Shown in pieces: positions 34,519 to 43,409 of a DNA stretch of 64,000 nt. Numbering within the stretch: the stretch's first letter is position 1; each line of letters begins with the position of its first letter. The stretch is from assembly GCF_965227365.1 (NCBI RefSeq), contig NZ_OZ245754.1, forward strand, positions 372,001-436,000. Reading direction: 5' to 3'. The stretch is from Hwanghaeella sp965227365. Its GTDB lineage: Bacteria > Pseudomonadota > Alphaproteobacteria > UBA8366 > Aestuariispiraceae. Under the pieces are notes generated by a model. It ran no database searches. It was not told the DNA's origin and worked only from the letters and a program-made list of their open reading frames with translations. A program made the translations under genes and the position numbers.

Positions 34519-36228
34519 ATGACGGATATCGTCGAGCCGACAGGCGGTCTATCGATTGAGCCTACCCGGCCCGCGTCCTCCACAGGACGCGGGCGCTGGG
34601 TTTTTGGGGCGTTGTTCGTCGCCGGTCTGGTGCTGCTTCCCGTCATCTCGATCGTCTGGATCGCCTTCAATCCGGTTGAGAATATTTGGCCGCATCTGCT
34701 GTCGACGACGCTGCCCAGATATGTCAGCAACACGTTGATCCTGATGGTCGGTGTCGGTGTCGGGACGATCATCGGCGGAATCACGACCGCCTGGCTGGTC
34801 ACGATGTGCCGCTTTCCGGGCAAGCGCTTCTTCGAATGGGCTTTGATCCTGCCCTTGGCGATGCCGGCTTATGTGGTCGCATATGTCTACACCGACCTGC
34901 TGGAATTTGCCGGCCCGATCCAATCGGCGCTGCGCGACCTGATGGGGTGGAAGCTGAAGTCGGATTACTGGTTCCCGGCGATCAGAAGCCATGGCGGCGC
35001 CATTTTGGTTCTGTCCCTCGTGCTGTATCCATATGTCTACATGATGGCGCGTGCCGCCTTTCTTCAGCAATCGGTCTGTGTCCTGGAAGCGGGGCGGGTG
35101 CTGGGGCGCAGCCCCTGGCGCTGTTTTTGGACCATAGGATTGCCGTTGGCGCGGCCGGCGGTGGTGGCCGGCGTCGCGCTGGCCATGATGGAAACCTTGA
35201 ACGATTTCGGCACGATCGACTTCTTCGGCGTTCATACGCTGACAGCCGGTGTTTTTGATGTGTGGCTGAATATGGGCAATGCGGGTGGCGCTGCGCAGAT
35301 TGCCCTGGTGATGCTGGTATTCGTGGTCGGCTTGTTGTGGATCGAACGGCAGTCTCGCCGCCGCCAAAGGTTTCACCAAACGACAAACCGATACCAGGCT
35401 CTGCCCGGCTATGCGCTTCGGCCTTCCCTTCGGGCTGCCGCTATTCTGATGTGTACCCTGCCAATCCTGCTTGGCTTTGTCGTGCCGGCGGTCATCCTGC
35501 TCGATTATGCCGTACTCTATTTCGAGCAAAGCTTCTCCGTCGAGTATTTCGAATTTGCCAGAAACAGCCTCCTGCTTGCCGGGGCATCGGCCTGCGCCGC
35601 CGTCCTGGTTGGATTGTTCCTGGCCTATGCCATGCGGATCGGCGGCGGCAAGATTCTCAATACGGCGGCACGCCTGGCGAGTGTCGGTTACGCTGTGCCC
35701 GGTGCCGTGTTGGCGGTTGGGGTCTTGGTTCCTTTCGCCCGGTTCGATAACGGTGTCGACGCGGTCATGCGCAGTACGTTCGGCATATCCACCGGATTAC
35801 TGCTTTCAGGAACGGTATTCGCGCTGGTCTTTGCTTATGTGGTCCGGTTCCTTGCGGTCGGCATGGGCGGCGTGGAAGCCAGTCTGGCCAAGGTAACCAA
35901 GAACATGGACGACGCCGCGCGGACCTTGGGTCATGGTCCCTGGGCGACCCTGAAACGTGTTCATCTGCCGATGATACGCAGTGGCATTCTGGGCGGTGCG
36001 GTTCTCGTGTTTGTGGATACGATGAAGGAATTGCCCGCGACGTTGATCTTGCGGCCGTTCAATTTCGATACGCTGGCGACCTTCGTTTATCAGTACGCCA
36101 GTGATGAGCGACTTGCGGAGAGCGCCCTGGGCGCTTTGACGATCGTTGCCGCGGGGGTCGTTCCCGTCCTGATGTTGAGTCGCGCGATCAGCAGTGCCCG
36201 CCCCGGCCATGCGGACGAACGGAACTGA
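34519..36228 (+). CDS. Ferric iron ABC transporter permease (FbpB/SfuB type)
   Basis: Inner-membrane permease of 569 aa with about twelve helices in two fused halves, as in FbpB, SfuB and FutB. Each half has an EAA loop: EAGRVLGRSPWRCFWTIGLP near residue 190 and DAARTLGHGPWATLKRVHLP near 468. It partners with the iron-binding protein 48 bp upstream to move Fe(3+) into the cytoplasm. The stop codon lies directly next to the end of the convergent GFA gene, and no ATPase follows, so the ATPase must be encoded elsewhere or shared. Confidence 0.94.
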   Translation: MTDIVEPTGGLSIEPTRPASSTGRGRWVFGALFVAGLVLLPVISIVWIAFNPVENIWPHLLSTTLPRYVSNTLILMVGVGVGTIIGGITTAWLVTMCRFPGKRFFEWALILPLAMPAYVVAYVYTDLLEFAGPIQSALRDLMGWKLKSDYWFPAIRSHGGAILVLSLVLYPYVYMMARAAFLQQSVCVLEAGRVLGRSPWRCFWTIGLPLARPAVVAGVALAMMETLNDFGTIDFFGVHTLTAGVFDVWLNMGNAGGAAQIALVMLVFVVGLLWIERQSRRRQRFHQTTNRYQALPGYALRPSLRAAAILMCTLPILLGFVVPAVILLDYAVLYFEQSFSVEYFEFARNSLLLAGASACAAVLVGLFLAYAMRIGGGKILNTAARLASVGYAVPGAVLAVGVLVPFARFDNGVDAVMRSTFGISTGLLLSGTVFALVFAYVVRFLAVGMGGVEASLAKVTKNMDDAARTLGHGPWATLKRVHLPMIRSGILGGAVLVFVDTMKELPATLILRPFNFDTLATFVYQYASDERLAESALGALTIVAAGVVPVLMLSRAISSARPGHADERN

Positions 36229-36651
36229 TCAGGCGATTGTCTCGTCATCATCCAGCGGGAATGTCTGAGCGTCATCGGGGATCTCGTAATAATCCCCTTT
36301 GAAGTTCACGAAGACATGGCGATCCATGCGCATGCCTTGTTCATGGTCAAGCGAACCCGCGCCGACCGCGACCCGATCGCCACCGATTTGGCGCCAGAAC
36401 AAGTTCGAGCCGCAACGTTGGCAGAAACCGCGTTCCGCTGTTTCCGAAGACCGATACCATTTCAATGCATGCTTTGAGTTACTGATCAGGAGGTCGTCGG
36501 TGGCAACGTCTGTTGACGCGGCGTAATGGCCGCTGGTTCTGCGGCATTGCTCGCAATGACAGCCGATCACGGGCCCTAAAGGGCCGGTGATCCTGTAGCG
36601 TATGGCGCCGCAAAGGCACCCGCCTGTTACCGGACTCTCCCTGGTGCTCAT
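36229..36651 (-). CDS. GFA family protein (glutathione-dependent formaldehyde-activating/CENP-V fold)
   Basis: Small zinc protein of 140 aa. Zinc-binding cysteines fit the family: C12 and C14 in GGCLCGAIRY, C31, C33 and C36 in GCHCEQCRR, C77 and C80 in FCQRCGSN. GFA proteins were named for a formaldehyde-glutathione adduct activity that has not been shown for most members, so the cellular role is open. The gene is complete and ends immediately next to the iron permease, tail to tail. Nothing around it suggests C1 metabolism. Confidence 0.9.
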   Translation of the reverse strand: MSTRESPVTGGCLCGAIRYRITGPLGPVIGCHCEQCRRTSGHYAASTDVATDDLLISNSKHALKWYRSSETAERGFCQRCGSNLFWRQIGGDRVAVGAGSLDHEQGMRMDRHVFVNFKGDYYEIPDDAQTFPLDDDETIA

Positions 36652-36663
36652 AGCTGCGCCGTC

Positions 36664-36702
36664 AAAAACGAAAATGACCCCGGCGGCACTTCACCACCGG
36701 GG
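36664..36702 (-). terminator. Rho-independent terminator of the leucine dehydrogenase gene
   Basis: On the minus strand a 9-bp stem CCCCGGTGG/CCGCCGGGG (one G-U pair, 7-base loop; 36678-36702) is followed by TCATTTTCGTTTTT. It lies 47 bp after the dehydrogenase stop. Confidence 0.8.
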
Positions 36703-36748
36703 CCTGATACTGTCCAGGGACTAGTCCTCGCAGGCTGGCTTATTGCCG

Positions 36749-37798
36749 TCAGGCAGCCTGTTGCGCGGCGTCGAGGCGAAATCTACGTTCTGCGAGCCTG
36801 TCTGCCGCGAGATGCGTGGCAAGGGCCTCGCTTTCGGCCAGGGCATAGACCTCCAGCAGGACGTCGCCGATGCCGGCCACATGGGCGAAGGCCCGGTCGT
36901 GGTCGTAGTCGGGGCCTTCGTGGTAGATGTGGATCACACCGCCCGCATTGATGACATAGTCGGGCGCATAGAGGATGCCCCGCCGAGCCAGTTGGTCGCC
37001 GTCGGTGTCCGTAGCCAGCTGGTTATTGGCCGACCCGGCGACGATGGATGCCTTCAAACGCGGGATAGTGCTCTCGTTCAGGGTCGCACCGAGCGCGCAA
37101 GGCGCATAGATGTCGACATCGGCGTCGTAAATCTCATCCAACGAAACAACCTTGGCGCCCAGTTCCTTCTCGGCCCGGGTCAAGGCTGCCTTGTCGATAT
37201 CCGTGACCACCAATTCGGCACCGGCAAGGCGCAACTGGTTGGCAAGGTCGTATCCGACATGGCCGAGGCCCTGCACGGCGACGCGCAGGCCATTCAGGTC
37301 TTCCCGTCCCAATTTGTACTTAACCGACGCCTTGATGCCGGAGAACACGCCATAGGCGGTTGCTGGGGACGGGTCGCCGCCTTCACCCTTCACGCCTTTG
37401 ACATGCGGCGTGCCGCGACGGATCTCGGTCATGTCGTCCGGATTTGTCCCGACGTCCTCCGCGATCGTATAGGTTCCGTTGAGGCGGTCGACCATACGAC
37501 CCATGGCGCGCATCATCGCAGGCGTCTTTTGCGTTTTGGCATCGCCGATGATCACCGATTTTCCGCCGCCGTAAGGCAGGTTGGCCAGCGCGTTCTTGTA
37601 GGTCATTCCCTTCGAAAGGCGAAGCACGTCGGTCAGGGCGTCGTCTTCGCTGGCATAGGCCCACATCCTGCATCCGCCGAGTGCCGGACCCCGATTGGTG
37701 TTGTGAACGGCGATGATCGCCTTGAGGCCCGAAGCCTCGTCGTGACAGAACACCACTTGTTCGTGGTTATCGAAATGGGCGGAACCGAAAAGAGACAT
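36749..37798 (-). CDS. Leucine dehydrogenase (Glu/Leu/Phe/Val dehydrogenase family)
   Basis: NAD-dependent amino acid dehydrogenase that deaminates leucine, valine or isoleucine to 2-oxo acids; 349 aa, typical for leucine dehydrogenase and shorter than glutamate dehydrogenase. Catalytic lysines K68 (KGMTYKNA) and K80 (PYGGGKSVI) coincide with those of the Bacillus enzyme. The NAD loop is GLGHVG near 178-183. The ATG at 37798 stands behind a strong GGAAGGAGCG site; a long upstream extension to 38065 has no family similarity and is rejected. A nested palindrome upstream and a terminator downstream define a single-gene unit. Phenylalanine or valine use cannot be excluded. Confidence 0.92.
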   Translation of the reverse strand: MSLFGSAHFDNHEQVVFCHDEASGLKAIIAVHNTNRGPALGGCRMWAYASEDDALTDVLRLSKGMTYKNALANLPYGGGKSVIIGDAKTQKTPAMMRAMGRMVDRLNGTYTIAEDVGTNPDDMTEIRRGTPHVKGVKGEGGDPSPATAYGVFSGIKASVKYKLGREDLNGLRVAVQGLGHVGYDLANQLRLAGAELVVTDIDKAALTRAEKELGAKVVSLDEIYDADVDIYAPCALGATLNESTIPRLKASIVAGSANNQLATDTDGDQLARRGILYAPDYVINAGGVIHIYHEGPDYDHDRAFAHVAGIGDVLLEVYALAESEALATHLAADRLAERRFRLDAAQQAA

Positions 37799-37900
37799 TG
37801 GATCGCTCCTTCCTAAGCAGACCTCAAAGTTGGATCTTGTAAGGCCCGGCATTCGGGCCATTCCAAACCCGCGCATTAAAAAAGATGGGCACGCAGGTCG

Positions 37901-37923
37901 TTGAAATATTATTTCAATAATAT
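37901..37923 (-). promoter_or_regulatory. Nested palindromes upstream of leucine dehydrogenase
   Basis: Two overlapping dyads: TTGAAAT-ATT-ATTTCAA (37901-37917) and ATATTATT-TC-AATAATAT (37906-37923), both with perfect arms. They lie about 105 bp before the leucine dehydrogenase ATG in the 302-bp divergent gap 37799-38100. Their form suits an Lrp/AsnC-type or similar dimeric regulator. A GGCCCG/CGGGCC hairpin (37843-37859) lies between them and the gene. Confidence 0.5.
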
Positions 37924-38100
37924 ACTCCCATTTTCGCCGCCTCCCAATCATCTTAATGCGAGCTCTGTAAAAAAGACTTAATGTTTTCAGTTTGTTAAGC
38001 GCAGTGGAAAGGATTGTTCGTTTGACGCAGACTGTACGTATTGAAATTGCGATATTGCGGTGCATCTACTGCAACGCACAATGTAAAGGAGTGATCTGAG

Positions 38101-39018
38101 TTGGCTGAAAACGGGTCCCGACCGCGCGTGATCATCGACTGCGATCCCGGTGTGGATGATGCGATCGCGCTGATGGTCGCCGCCGCGCCAACGGCCGGTT
38201 TCGAACTTGCCGGTGTAACGGCGGTGGCGGGTAATCTGCCGTTGGACGATACGTTCCGGAATGCGCGGTCGCTGATGGCGTTTCTGGGCAAGCATGATGT
38301 GCCGGTGCATGCCGGCGCGGCGCGGCCCCTGCAACGTGATCCGGTGCCGGCTATTCATCATATCCATGGCTGGAACGGATTGGGAGGGCTTGAATTGGCC
38401 GTGCCTGCAAGCAGCGCGCGGCGCGGATCGGCCATCGATCATATTCTGGAGGTCTGCGCGGAAGGCCCCGTCACTCTTTGTCCGATCGGTCCGCTGACAA
38501 CTGTTGCCCGGTTGTTGGAAGAAGCGCCTGAAGTCGCGTCGTCAATCGAGCGGGTCGTTCTGATGGGCGGGGCCGCTTTCGTGCCCGGAAATGTCACGGA
38601 CACAGCCGAGTTCAATATCTGGGCGGACCCGCATGCGGCGGCCGTGGTTTTCGATGCCCAGATCGAGAAGGTGATGATTGGGTTGGATGTCACGATGCAG
38701 GTTGGTGCCGACCCGACTTGGATCGATGCGTTGGACGAAGCGAAGCATCGTTGGGGCACGGCGGCGGCGCATATGCTGCGGGGCTATAACAGCGGCTCCA
38801 TGGCGCTTCATGATCCATGCGTTCCGGTCTATCTGGACCGACCGGATTACTTCAACGGTAGGCGCTGCAGCGTCAGTATCGACACCGAAGAGTCAACGCG
38901 CTTTGGGCAAAGCGTCGCCAACCCGGACCCGCAGGGAAATACCCTCGTGCTGACGGAGGTGGACCCGGACGCCGTCCGAGCCCACGTAGCCGCCGCCATC
39001 CTGTCGGCTTCTGGCTAG
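38101..39018 (+). CDS. Inosine-uridine preferring nucleoside hydrolase family protein
   Basis: N-ribohydrolase that splits a nucleoside into base and ribose, 305 aa. The calcium-binding signature DCDPGVDDAIAL gives D13, D15, D19 and D20. VVLMGGAAFVPGNVTDTAEFN near residues 154-174 (key parts MGGAAFVPGNV and AEFN) is the second hallmark. No ATG lies at the start of the conserved domain, so TTG at 38101 is the best start, 9 bp behind AAGGAG. It is divergent from leucine dehydrogenase. Substrate preference (purine, pyrimidine or mixed) is not clear from sequence. It is probably a salvage enzyme. Confidence 0.93.
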   Translation: MAENGSRPRVIIDCDPGVDDAIALMVAAAPTAGFELAGVTAVAGNLPLDDTFRNARSLMAFLGKHDVPVHAGAARPLQRDPVPAIHHIHGWNGLGGLELAVPASSARRGSAIDHILEVCAEGPVTLCPIGPLTTVARLLEEAPEVASSIERVVLMGGAAFVPGNVTDTAEFNIWADPHAAAVVFDAQIEKVMIGLDVTMQVGADPTWIDALDEAKHRWGTAAAHMLRGYNSGSMALHDPCVPVYLDRPDYFNGRRCSVSIDTEESTRFGQSVANPDPQGNTLVLTEVDPDAVRAHVAAAILSASG

Positions 39019-39025
39019 ACCGCGC

Positions 39026-39622
39026 CTAGAGACCGAGGTTCTTTTCCACGAAAAAGAGGCGGTCCTGTCCCCAGAAAGGCTCGCCGTCCACCTGATACCA
39101 GGGCATGCCGAAGACACCGGCTTCAATCGCGTCCTCGGTGTATTTCTCGAACCGTGCGATCACGTCGTCGGATTTCGACTTTTGAAGCAGGGCGGCCCCG
39201 TCCATCCCCTGGGCTGTGGCGATAGCGGCAACAGTGCCTTCATCCGCGAGGTCCTTGTCTTCGGCCCAGCAACCGCGCATCAATGCCAAGGACAACGCGC
39301 CGATATCGAAGCCGGATAACAGCGCGGCGATTGCAATCTGTGCGGAGCACCGGTCGGGCGCCGGATGGAATTTCGGCTGAAGGTTAAGCGGAATACCGAC
39401 CTCGTCCCGCCACCGGCGCAGCTCGGCGAGACGGTAATTTCGGCGCTGGATAGGCCGTTTCGCCAGCGGCAGCCCGCCGCTTGCGGCAAATACCTTGCCG
39501 GCGTCTATTGGTTTGAAGTTTATCGTTGCTCCCGCGCGTTTCGCGGCTTCGATAAGGCGCTCATGACCCAAATAGGACCACGGCGAAAGGTGTGAATAAT
39601 AATAGTCGATTGTCTCAGCCAA
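39026..39622 (-). CDS. 2-hydroxychromene-2-carboxylate isomerase family protein (DsbA-like)
   Basis: Thioredoxin-fold protein of the kappa-class glutathione transferase / 2-hydroxychromene-2-carboxylate isomerase family, 198 aa. The N-terminal active-site stretch YYYSHLSPWSYLGHERL has the conserved Ser-Pro-Trp-Ser, and AIEAGVFGMPWYQVDGEPFW holds the cis-Pro and final strand. In naphthalene degraders the enzyme uses glutathione to isomerise an aromatic intermediate. No aromatic catabolic genes are nearby, so a glutathione-linked detoxification role is as likely. It is convergent with the nucleoside hydrolase gene, 7 bp apart. Confidence 0.9.
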   Translation of the reverse strand: MAETIDYYYSHLSPWSYLGHERLIEAAKRAGATINFKPIDAGKVFAASGGLPLAKRPIQRRNYRLAELRRWRDEVGIPLNLQPKFHPAPDRCSAQIAIAALLSGFDIGALSLALMRGCWAEDKDLADEGTVAAIATAQGMDGAALLQKSKSDDVIARFEKYTEDAIEAGVFGMPWYQVDGEPFWGQDRLFFVEKNLGL

Positions 39623-39723
39623 AATGAATCCCCCTGATCCCGGTCTTGTTGTCGCGGCTATGATATGCCCTTTGGCGAAGTATGACGGAGATCGCGGAAT
39701 TCTGACAAGGGGTTGAATTAGTT

Positions 39724-39736
39724 GGTTAAGCTAACC
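39724..39736 (+). promoter_or_regulatory. Small palindrome upstream of EamA gene
   Basis: GGTTA-AGC-TAACC, perfect 5-bp arms, 27 bp before the ATG at 39763 in the divergent gap to the isomerase gene. It is a weak candidate operator by position only. Confidence 0.25.
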
Positions 39737-39762
39737 CTAAATTGCGAATGATTTGAAACGGA

Positions 39763-40677
39763 ATGTCACAGTCAGCCATCATAGAGCGCCAGAACCACGT
39801 CGTTGCGGGAATTGCCTACATGCTTTGCGGCATGTTGATCCTGACCGGCATGGATGTGGTTGTGAAGATTATCGTTCAAGCGGATGTCCACCCGGTTCAG
39901 GTGTTGTTCGTGCGCGGCTGGATCGTGCTCGCCATCATGTTTGCCGTGCTGCCCATGTTCGGCGGTCTACCGGCACTGAAACCCGTTCGTCCGTATGCGC
40001 TGGTCGTTCGCGGGGCGATCGGTTTTCTCGCCCCTTTCAGTTTCTTCAGTGCCTTGAAGACCGTGCCGCTGGCCGATGCGACTGTGGTGTTCTTCGCCGC
40101 CCCGCTGCTGATGACCGGGCTGTCGCCGTTGGTGCTGAAGGAAAAGGTAGGCCCTTATCGTTGGGCGGCCGTGATCGTCGGTTTCCTGGGGGTGGTCGTC
40201 GCGGTCAATCCTTCCGCGAAGGGTCTGGATCCTATGTTGTTCATGGTTTTCCTGGCGCTTCTGGCCTATTCCGCCCTTGCCTTGATGGGGCGCTGGCTGG
40301 GCAGTACGGAAACGACATTCCGGTTGGTTTTTTATTTCAACCTCGGAATTCTCGTCGTTTCGTCGGTCTTTGTCGCCTTCGTTTGGCAGCCGATCGATCT
40401 GGAGACATTTGGCGGCTTGGTCGCGATTTCGATCATGGCGCTGGTCGGACACGTCCTGTTGACCAAGGCTTTCGTATTGGCGCCGCTGTCGATCGTTTCG
40501 CCCTTTGAATACAGCGCGCTGCTCTGGGCCGCGATCCTCGGCTATCTCGTCTTCGGCGATGTTCCGGCAAACACGGTTTGGGTCGGCGGCGCGATCATCG
40601 CCGCCAGCGGTATGTTCATTCTGTATCGAGAGGCCCGACTCGCGAGGAAGCCCAAGGCCGAGCCACCGCCCGCGTAA
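39763..40677 (+). CDS. EamA/DMT-family transporter
   Basis: Inner-membrane drug/metabolite transporter, 304 aa, ten helices in two EamA repeats. Characteristic parts are GIAYMLCGMLILTGMDVVVK in helix 1, LKTVPLADATVVFFAAPLL in helix 3-4 and KAFVLAPLSIVSPFEYSALL in the second repeat. It is a different subfamily from the EamA protein at 23272-24156: this one resembles the RhaT/RarD-like exporters common in alphaproteobacteria. Substrate unknown. The acyl-CoA synthetase gene converges on its 3' end with 23 bp between stops. Confidence 0.9.
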   Translation: MSQSAIIERQNHVVAGIAYMLCGMLILTGMDVVVKIIVQADVHPVQVLFVRGWIVLAIMFAVLPMFGGLPALKPVRPYALVVRGAIGFLAPFSFFSALKTVPLADATVVFFAAPLLMTGLSPLVLKEKVGPYRWAAVIVGFLGVVVAVNPSAKGLDPMLFMVFLALLAYSALALMGRWLGSTETTFRLVFYFNLGILVVSSVFVAFVWQPIDLETFGGLVAISIMALVGHVLLTKAFVLAPLSIVSPFEYSALLWAAILGYLVFGDVPANTVWVGGAIIAASGMFILYREARLARKPKAEPPPA

Positions 40678-40700
40678 AGGCGTTGACGGCGGTTTCTATC

Positions 40701-42308
40701 CTATCCCCGCGCCCGCAATTCACGCCGCATGATCTTACCCGTTGTCGTCATCGGCAATTCGTCGATGAACTCGACAAGGCGCGGATATTCATGTGCGGCG
40801 AGGCGATGTTTCACAAAGGATTGTATGTCGGAGGCCAGTCCGTCGGAGGGCGTGAACCCTTCGCGTAAAACGATGAATGCCTTGATCGTCTCAGTGCGAA
40901 CCGGATCGGGTATGCCGACAACACCGGCCATCGCCACGGCATCGTGCTTCAGCAGGCAGTCCTCCACCTCTCCGGGGCCAATCCTGTATCCGGCTGAGGT
41001 GATGACGTCATCGCTGCGCCCGCCGTACCAGATGTAACCGTCCTCGTCCTGCGATCCGGTGTCGCCCGTGATCAACCAGTCGCCGATGAACTTGTCACGC
41101 GTCGCCTCCGGATTGTTCCAGTATTCCAGGAACATCACCGGATCCGGACTATGGACGGCGATATTGCCGACCTCGCCCGCTGGAAGTTCATTGCCCTCGT
41201 CGTCGATGATCGCGACGCGGTGACCGGGAATCGCCTTGCCCATCGAGCCGGGGCGGATCGGATCGAATTCGGCGTTGTTGCCGACCACCAGATTGCACTC
41301 GGTCTGGCCGTAGAATTCGTTGATGGTCACGCCGAAAGCACTGCGGCCCCAATCGAGCAGTTCCGCGCCGAGGCTTTCGCCGCCAGAGGCGACGGAACGA
41401 ACATCCATTGGCCATCGACCCGCCGGGTCGCGCACCTGGCGCATCAGTTTCAGGGCGGTGGGCGGCAGGAACATGTTCCTGACCCCATGGTCCGCGATGA
41501 TGACGAAGGTTTCCTCCGGGTCGAATTTCGCAGCGCGATAAGTCAACACGGGCACGCCGTGATGCAGTGACGGCAAGAGGACGTCAATCAATCCGCCGAT
41601 CCAGGCCCAGTCCGCGGGAGTCCAGTAAAGGTCGCCGGGCTGCGGGAAAAAATTGTGCGGATATTCGACACCGGGGAGGTGACCCAGCAAGACCCGGTGC
41701 GCGTGCAAGGCACCCTTCGGCGGGCCGGTGGTCCCGGATGTGAAAATGATCAATGCAGGGTCTTCCGCGGCCGTGTCCACGGGGGTAAACGCGTCCGACG
41801 CTTTCTCCAATGCCGCGCCATAATCGGTTGCACCGTCAGCCGGACCGTCGATGCAAAGGATCAGTTTCAATGCGGGCAGGCGATCCCGGATCGCGGCGAT
41901 CTTTGGAAGACTGGCCTTGTCCGTAACCAGTGCAGATGCCGCGCAGGCACCCAGCCGGTATTCCAAGGCATCCTCGCCGAACAGGGTGAAAAGCGGCGTC
42001 GCGATCAGACCCGCCTTATAGGCGGCAATATGGGCGACTGCGGTTTCGGGCGCCTGAGGCAGCAGAATGCCGATCCGATCGCCGCGCGTCAGGCTATGCG
42101 CGGTCAGGACGTTCGCCAATTTGTTCGATAGGCGTTTCAAGTCGCCGAACGTGTATGGCAGCGTGTCCTGTCCATCCCGTTTGTGGATCAAGGCCACTTT
42201 TTCCGCGGGATGTTTGTCGCAGATATCGACGCCGATATTGTAACGGTCTGGAATGGACCAGCGGAAGTCGTTGCAAAGTGATGAATAGGACTTGGACGTT
42301 TTCAGCAT
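40701..42308 (-). CDS. AMP-binding acyl-CoA synthetase (ACSM/acetate-CoA ligase-like)
   Basis: Adenylate-forming ligase that activates a carboxylic acid to its CoA thioester with ATP, 535 aa. The P-loop reads FTSGTTGPPKGALHAH (near residue 190), the A5/A8 motifs FYGQTE and GDTGSQDEDGYIWYGGRSDD follow, and the catalytic Lys is in TTTGKIMRREL near the C-terminus. Overall it resembles medium-chain and acetate-type synthetases (ACSM/AcsA-like) with a short or aromatic acyl substrate. No operon partner gives the substrate. The small membrane protein gene lies 68 bp upstream. Confidence 0.92.
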   Translation of the reverse strand: MLKTSKSYSSLCNDFRWSIPDRYNIGVDICDKHPAEKVALIHKRDGQDTLPYTFGDLKRLSNKLANVLTAHSLTRGDRIGILLPQAPETAVAHIAAYKAGLIATPLFTLFGEDALEYRLGACAASALVTDKASLPKIAAIRDRLPALKLILCIDGPADGATDYGAALEKASDAFTPVDTAAEDPALIIFTSGTTGPPKGALHAHRVLLGHLPGVEYPHNFFPQPGDLYWTPADWAWIGGLIDVLLPSLHHGVPVLTYRAAKFDPEETFVIIADHGVRNMFLPPTALKLMRQVRDPAGRWPMDVRSVASGGESLGAELLDWGRSAFGVTINEFYGQTECNLVVGNNAEFDPIRPGSMGKAIPGHRVAIIDDEGNELPAGEVGNIAVHSPDPVMFLEYWNNPEATRDKFIGDWLITGDTGSQDEDGYIWYGGRSDDVITSAGYRIGPGEVEDCLLKHDAVAMAGVVGIPDPVRTETIKAFIVLREGFTPSDGLASDIQSFVKHRLAAHEYPRLVEFIDELPMTTTGKIMRRELRARG

Positions 42309-42376
42309 GACGGCGATATCGATAGCCCGGCGCGCGCCGGCCGTCCAGCCATCAGCAAACCAAGCGCTTCGGAAGT

Positions 42377-42757
42377 CTAAAGCGCCAGATTTTCCGAAGC
42401 CGGCAAGGCGCTGCTCTGTCCGCTTGACTGCAGATAACTTTCCACGACGGCCGGGTCGACGACCGTGGCGACCAGGGTGCCCAGAAGGTACAGAACGACC
42501 GCCTGGTCCCAGCGCGTCAGATACGGAACAAAAGGCTTTTGCCGGTGAAGCAGGGCGGAGATCGCCACGCCGAAAGAAGCGATGATAAGGAAGTTTGATA
42601 CTGCGGCTGCCCGCAACGGTTCCGGTGAGACGGTCGCCAAAATCACGCAGATACCCAGAATCAGAACCATGTTGCCCAGCACACGTCGGCCGTCGCCGTT
42701 CGGACCACGACCGTGTTTGTGCAGTTTTTTACCGTCTCCGTAAGGGCCGGTATCCAT
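42377..42757 (-). CDS. Hypothetical membrane protein, 126 aa
   Basis: No family is recognised. Residues 1-25 are basic and Gly-rich; three hydrophobic helices follow at about 28-46, 52-68 and 84-101; the C-terminal tail is Ser/Glu-rich. The segment LHRQKPFVPYLTRWDQAVVL links helices 2 and 3. It lies between hspQ and the acyl-CoA synthetase gene on the same strand, and could be a single-gene unit. The composition and codon use are like the neighbours, so it is probably real. Confidence 0.6.
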   Translation of the reverse strand: MDTGPYGDGKKLHKHGRGPNGDGRRVLGNMVLILGICVILATVSPEPLRAAAVSNFLIIASFGVAISALLHRQKPFVPYLTRWDQAVVLYLLGTLVATVVDPAVVESYLQSSGQSSALPASENLAL

Positions 42758-42847
42758 TGGAACGCTTACTCCGCAAATAATTCTGGGCGACTTGTGATCC
42801 CCGGCAAACTGGGCCGAATTCGCAGGATCAGGCTCTCATTGCCGGGC

Positions 42848-43177
42848 CTAATTCGCCTTCTGTCTCGGACGATAGATGCCGTCTTTCATGCCTTCGAAAT
42901 ACTCGGCGATTCCGGGATGATTGATGGGTATGTCAGAATCCTCAGGTTCGAGATTCTGTTCCGATACATAGGCAATATACGGCGTTTTGTCGTGGTTTTC
43001 CGCGAACAGATGATAAAAGGGCTGATCCTTCCGCGGACGCATATCCGCCGGAATGCTCTGGTACCACTCCTCGCTATTCGCGAATTCAGGATCCACGTCG
43101 TAAATGACGCCCCGGAATCCGAACCGTTTGTGCCGGACTACCTGTCCGATCGGGAATTTTGCTTGGATATCAAGCAT
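42848..43177 (-). CDS. hspQ: HspQ, hemimethylated-DNA-binding/heat shock protein
   Basis: Small protein (109 aa) of the YccV/HspQ family. KFPIGQVVRHKRFGFRGVIYDVDPEF is the conserved N-terminal half (key parts QVVRHKRFGFRGV), and QPFYHLFAEN with YVSEQNLEPD/E is the second. In E. coli HspQ is a substrate-specificity enhancer of Lon protease and binds hemimethylated DNA. It is divergent from ettA across 232 bp with no gene. No clear sigma32 promoter is visible. Confidence 0.93.
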   Translation of the reverse strand: MLDIQAKFPIGQVVRHKRFGFRGVIYDVDPEFANSEEWYQSIPADMRPRKDQPFYHLFAENHDKTPYIAYVSEQNLEPEDSDIPINHPGIAEYFEGMKDGIYRPRQKAN

Positions 43178-43409
43178 CCTGCTTCAGTCCACCATACTAA
43201 TCAGATCACATTCATCTATGTAAGTATGCGATCCAGCAGTACAAGATATCGCGTTTTCGATGGCGGGGGAAGCGCAGGGCCCGGCTTGGTCCCGGCCGCT
43301 GCGGCGCAGGCTTCCGATTGATCACCTCCCCAGCATCCGCTAGAAACGCGCCGGACCCGGGAAACGAGGGGTCTTTCTTCATATCTATCTCATTTAGCGG
43401 CGGCGGATC

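Noticed and set aside
37843..37859. GGCCCG/CGGGCC hairpin in the leucine dehydrogenase leader
   Set aside because: No leader peptide or competing structure found, so no attenuator is claimed.
37799..38065. N-terminal extension of leucine dehydrogenase
   Set aside because: No family similarity, and a strong ribosome-binding site sits before the ATG at 37798.
42327..42340. 14-bp GC palindrome CCGGCGCGCGCCGG
   Set aside because: Common by chance in GC-rich DNA and without a T-run on either side.
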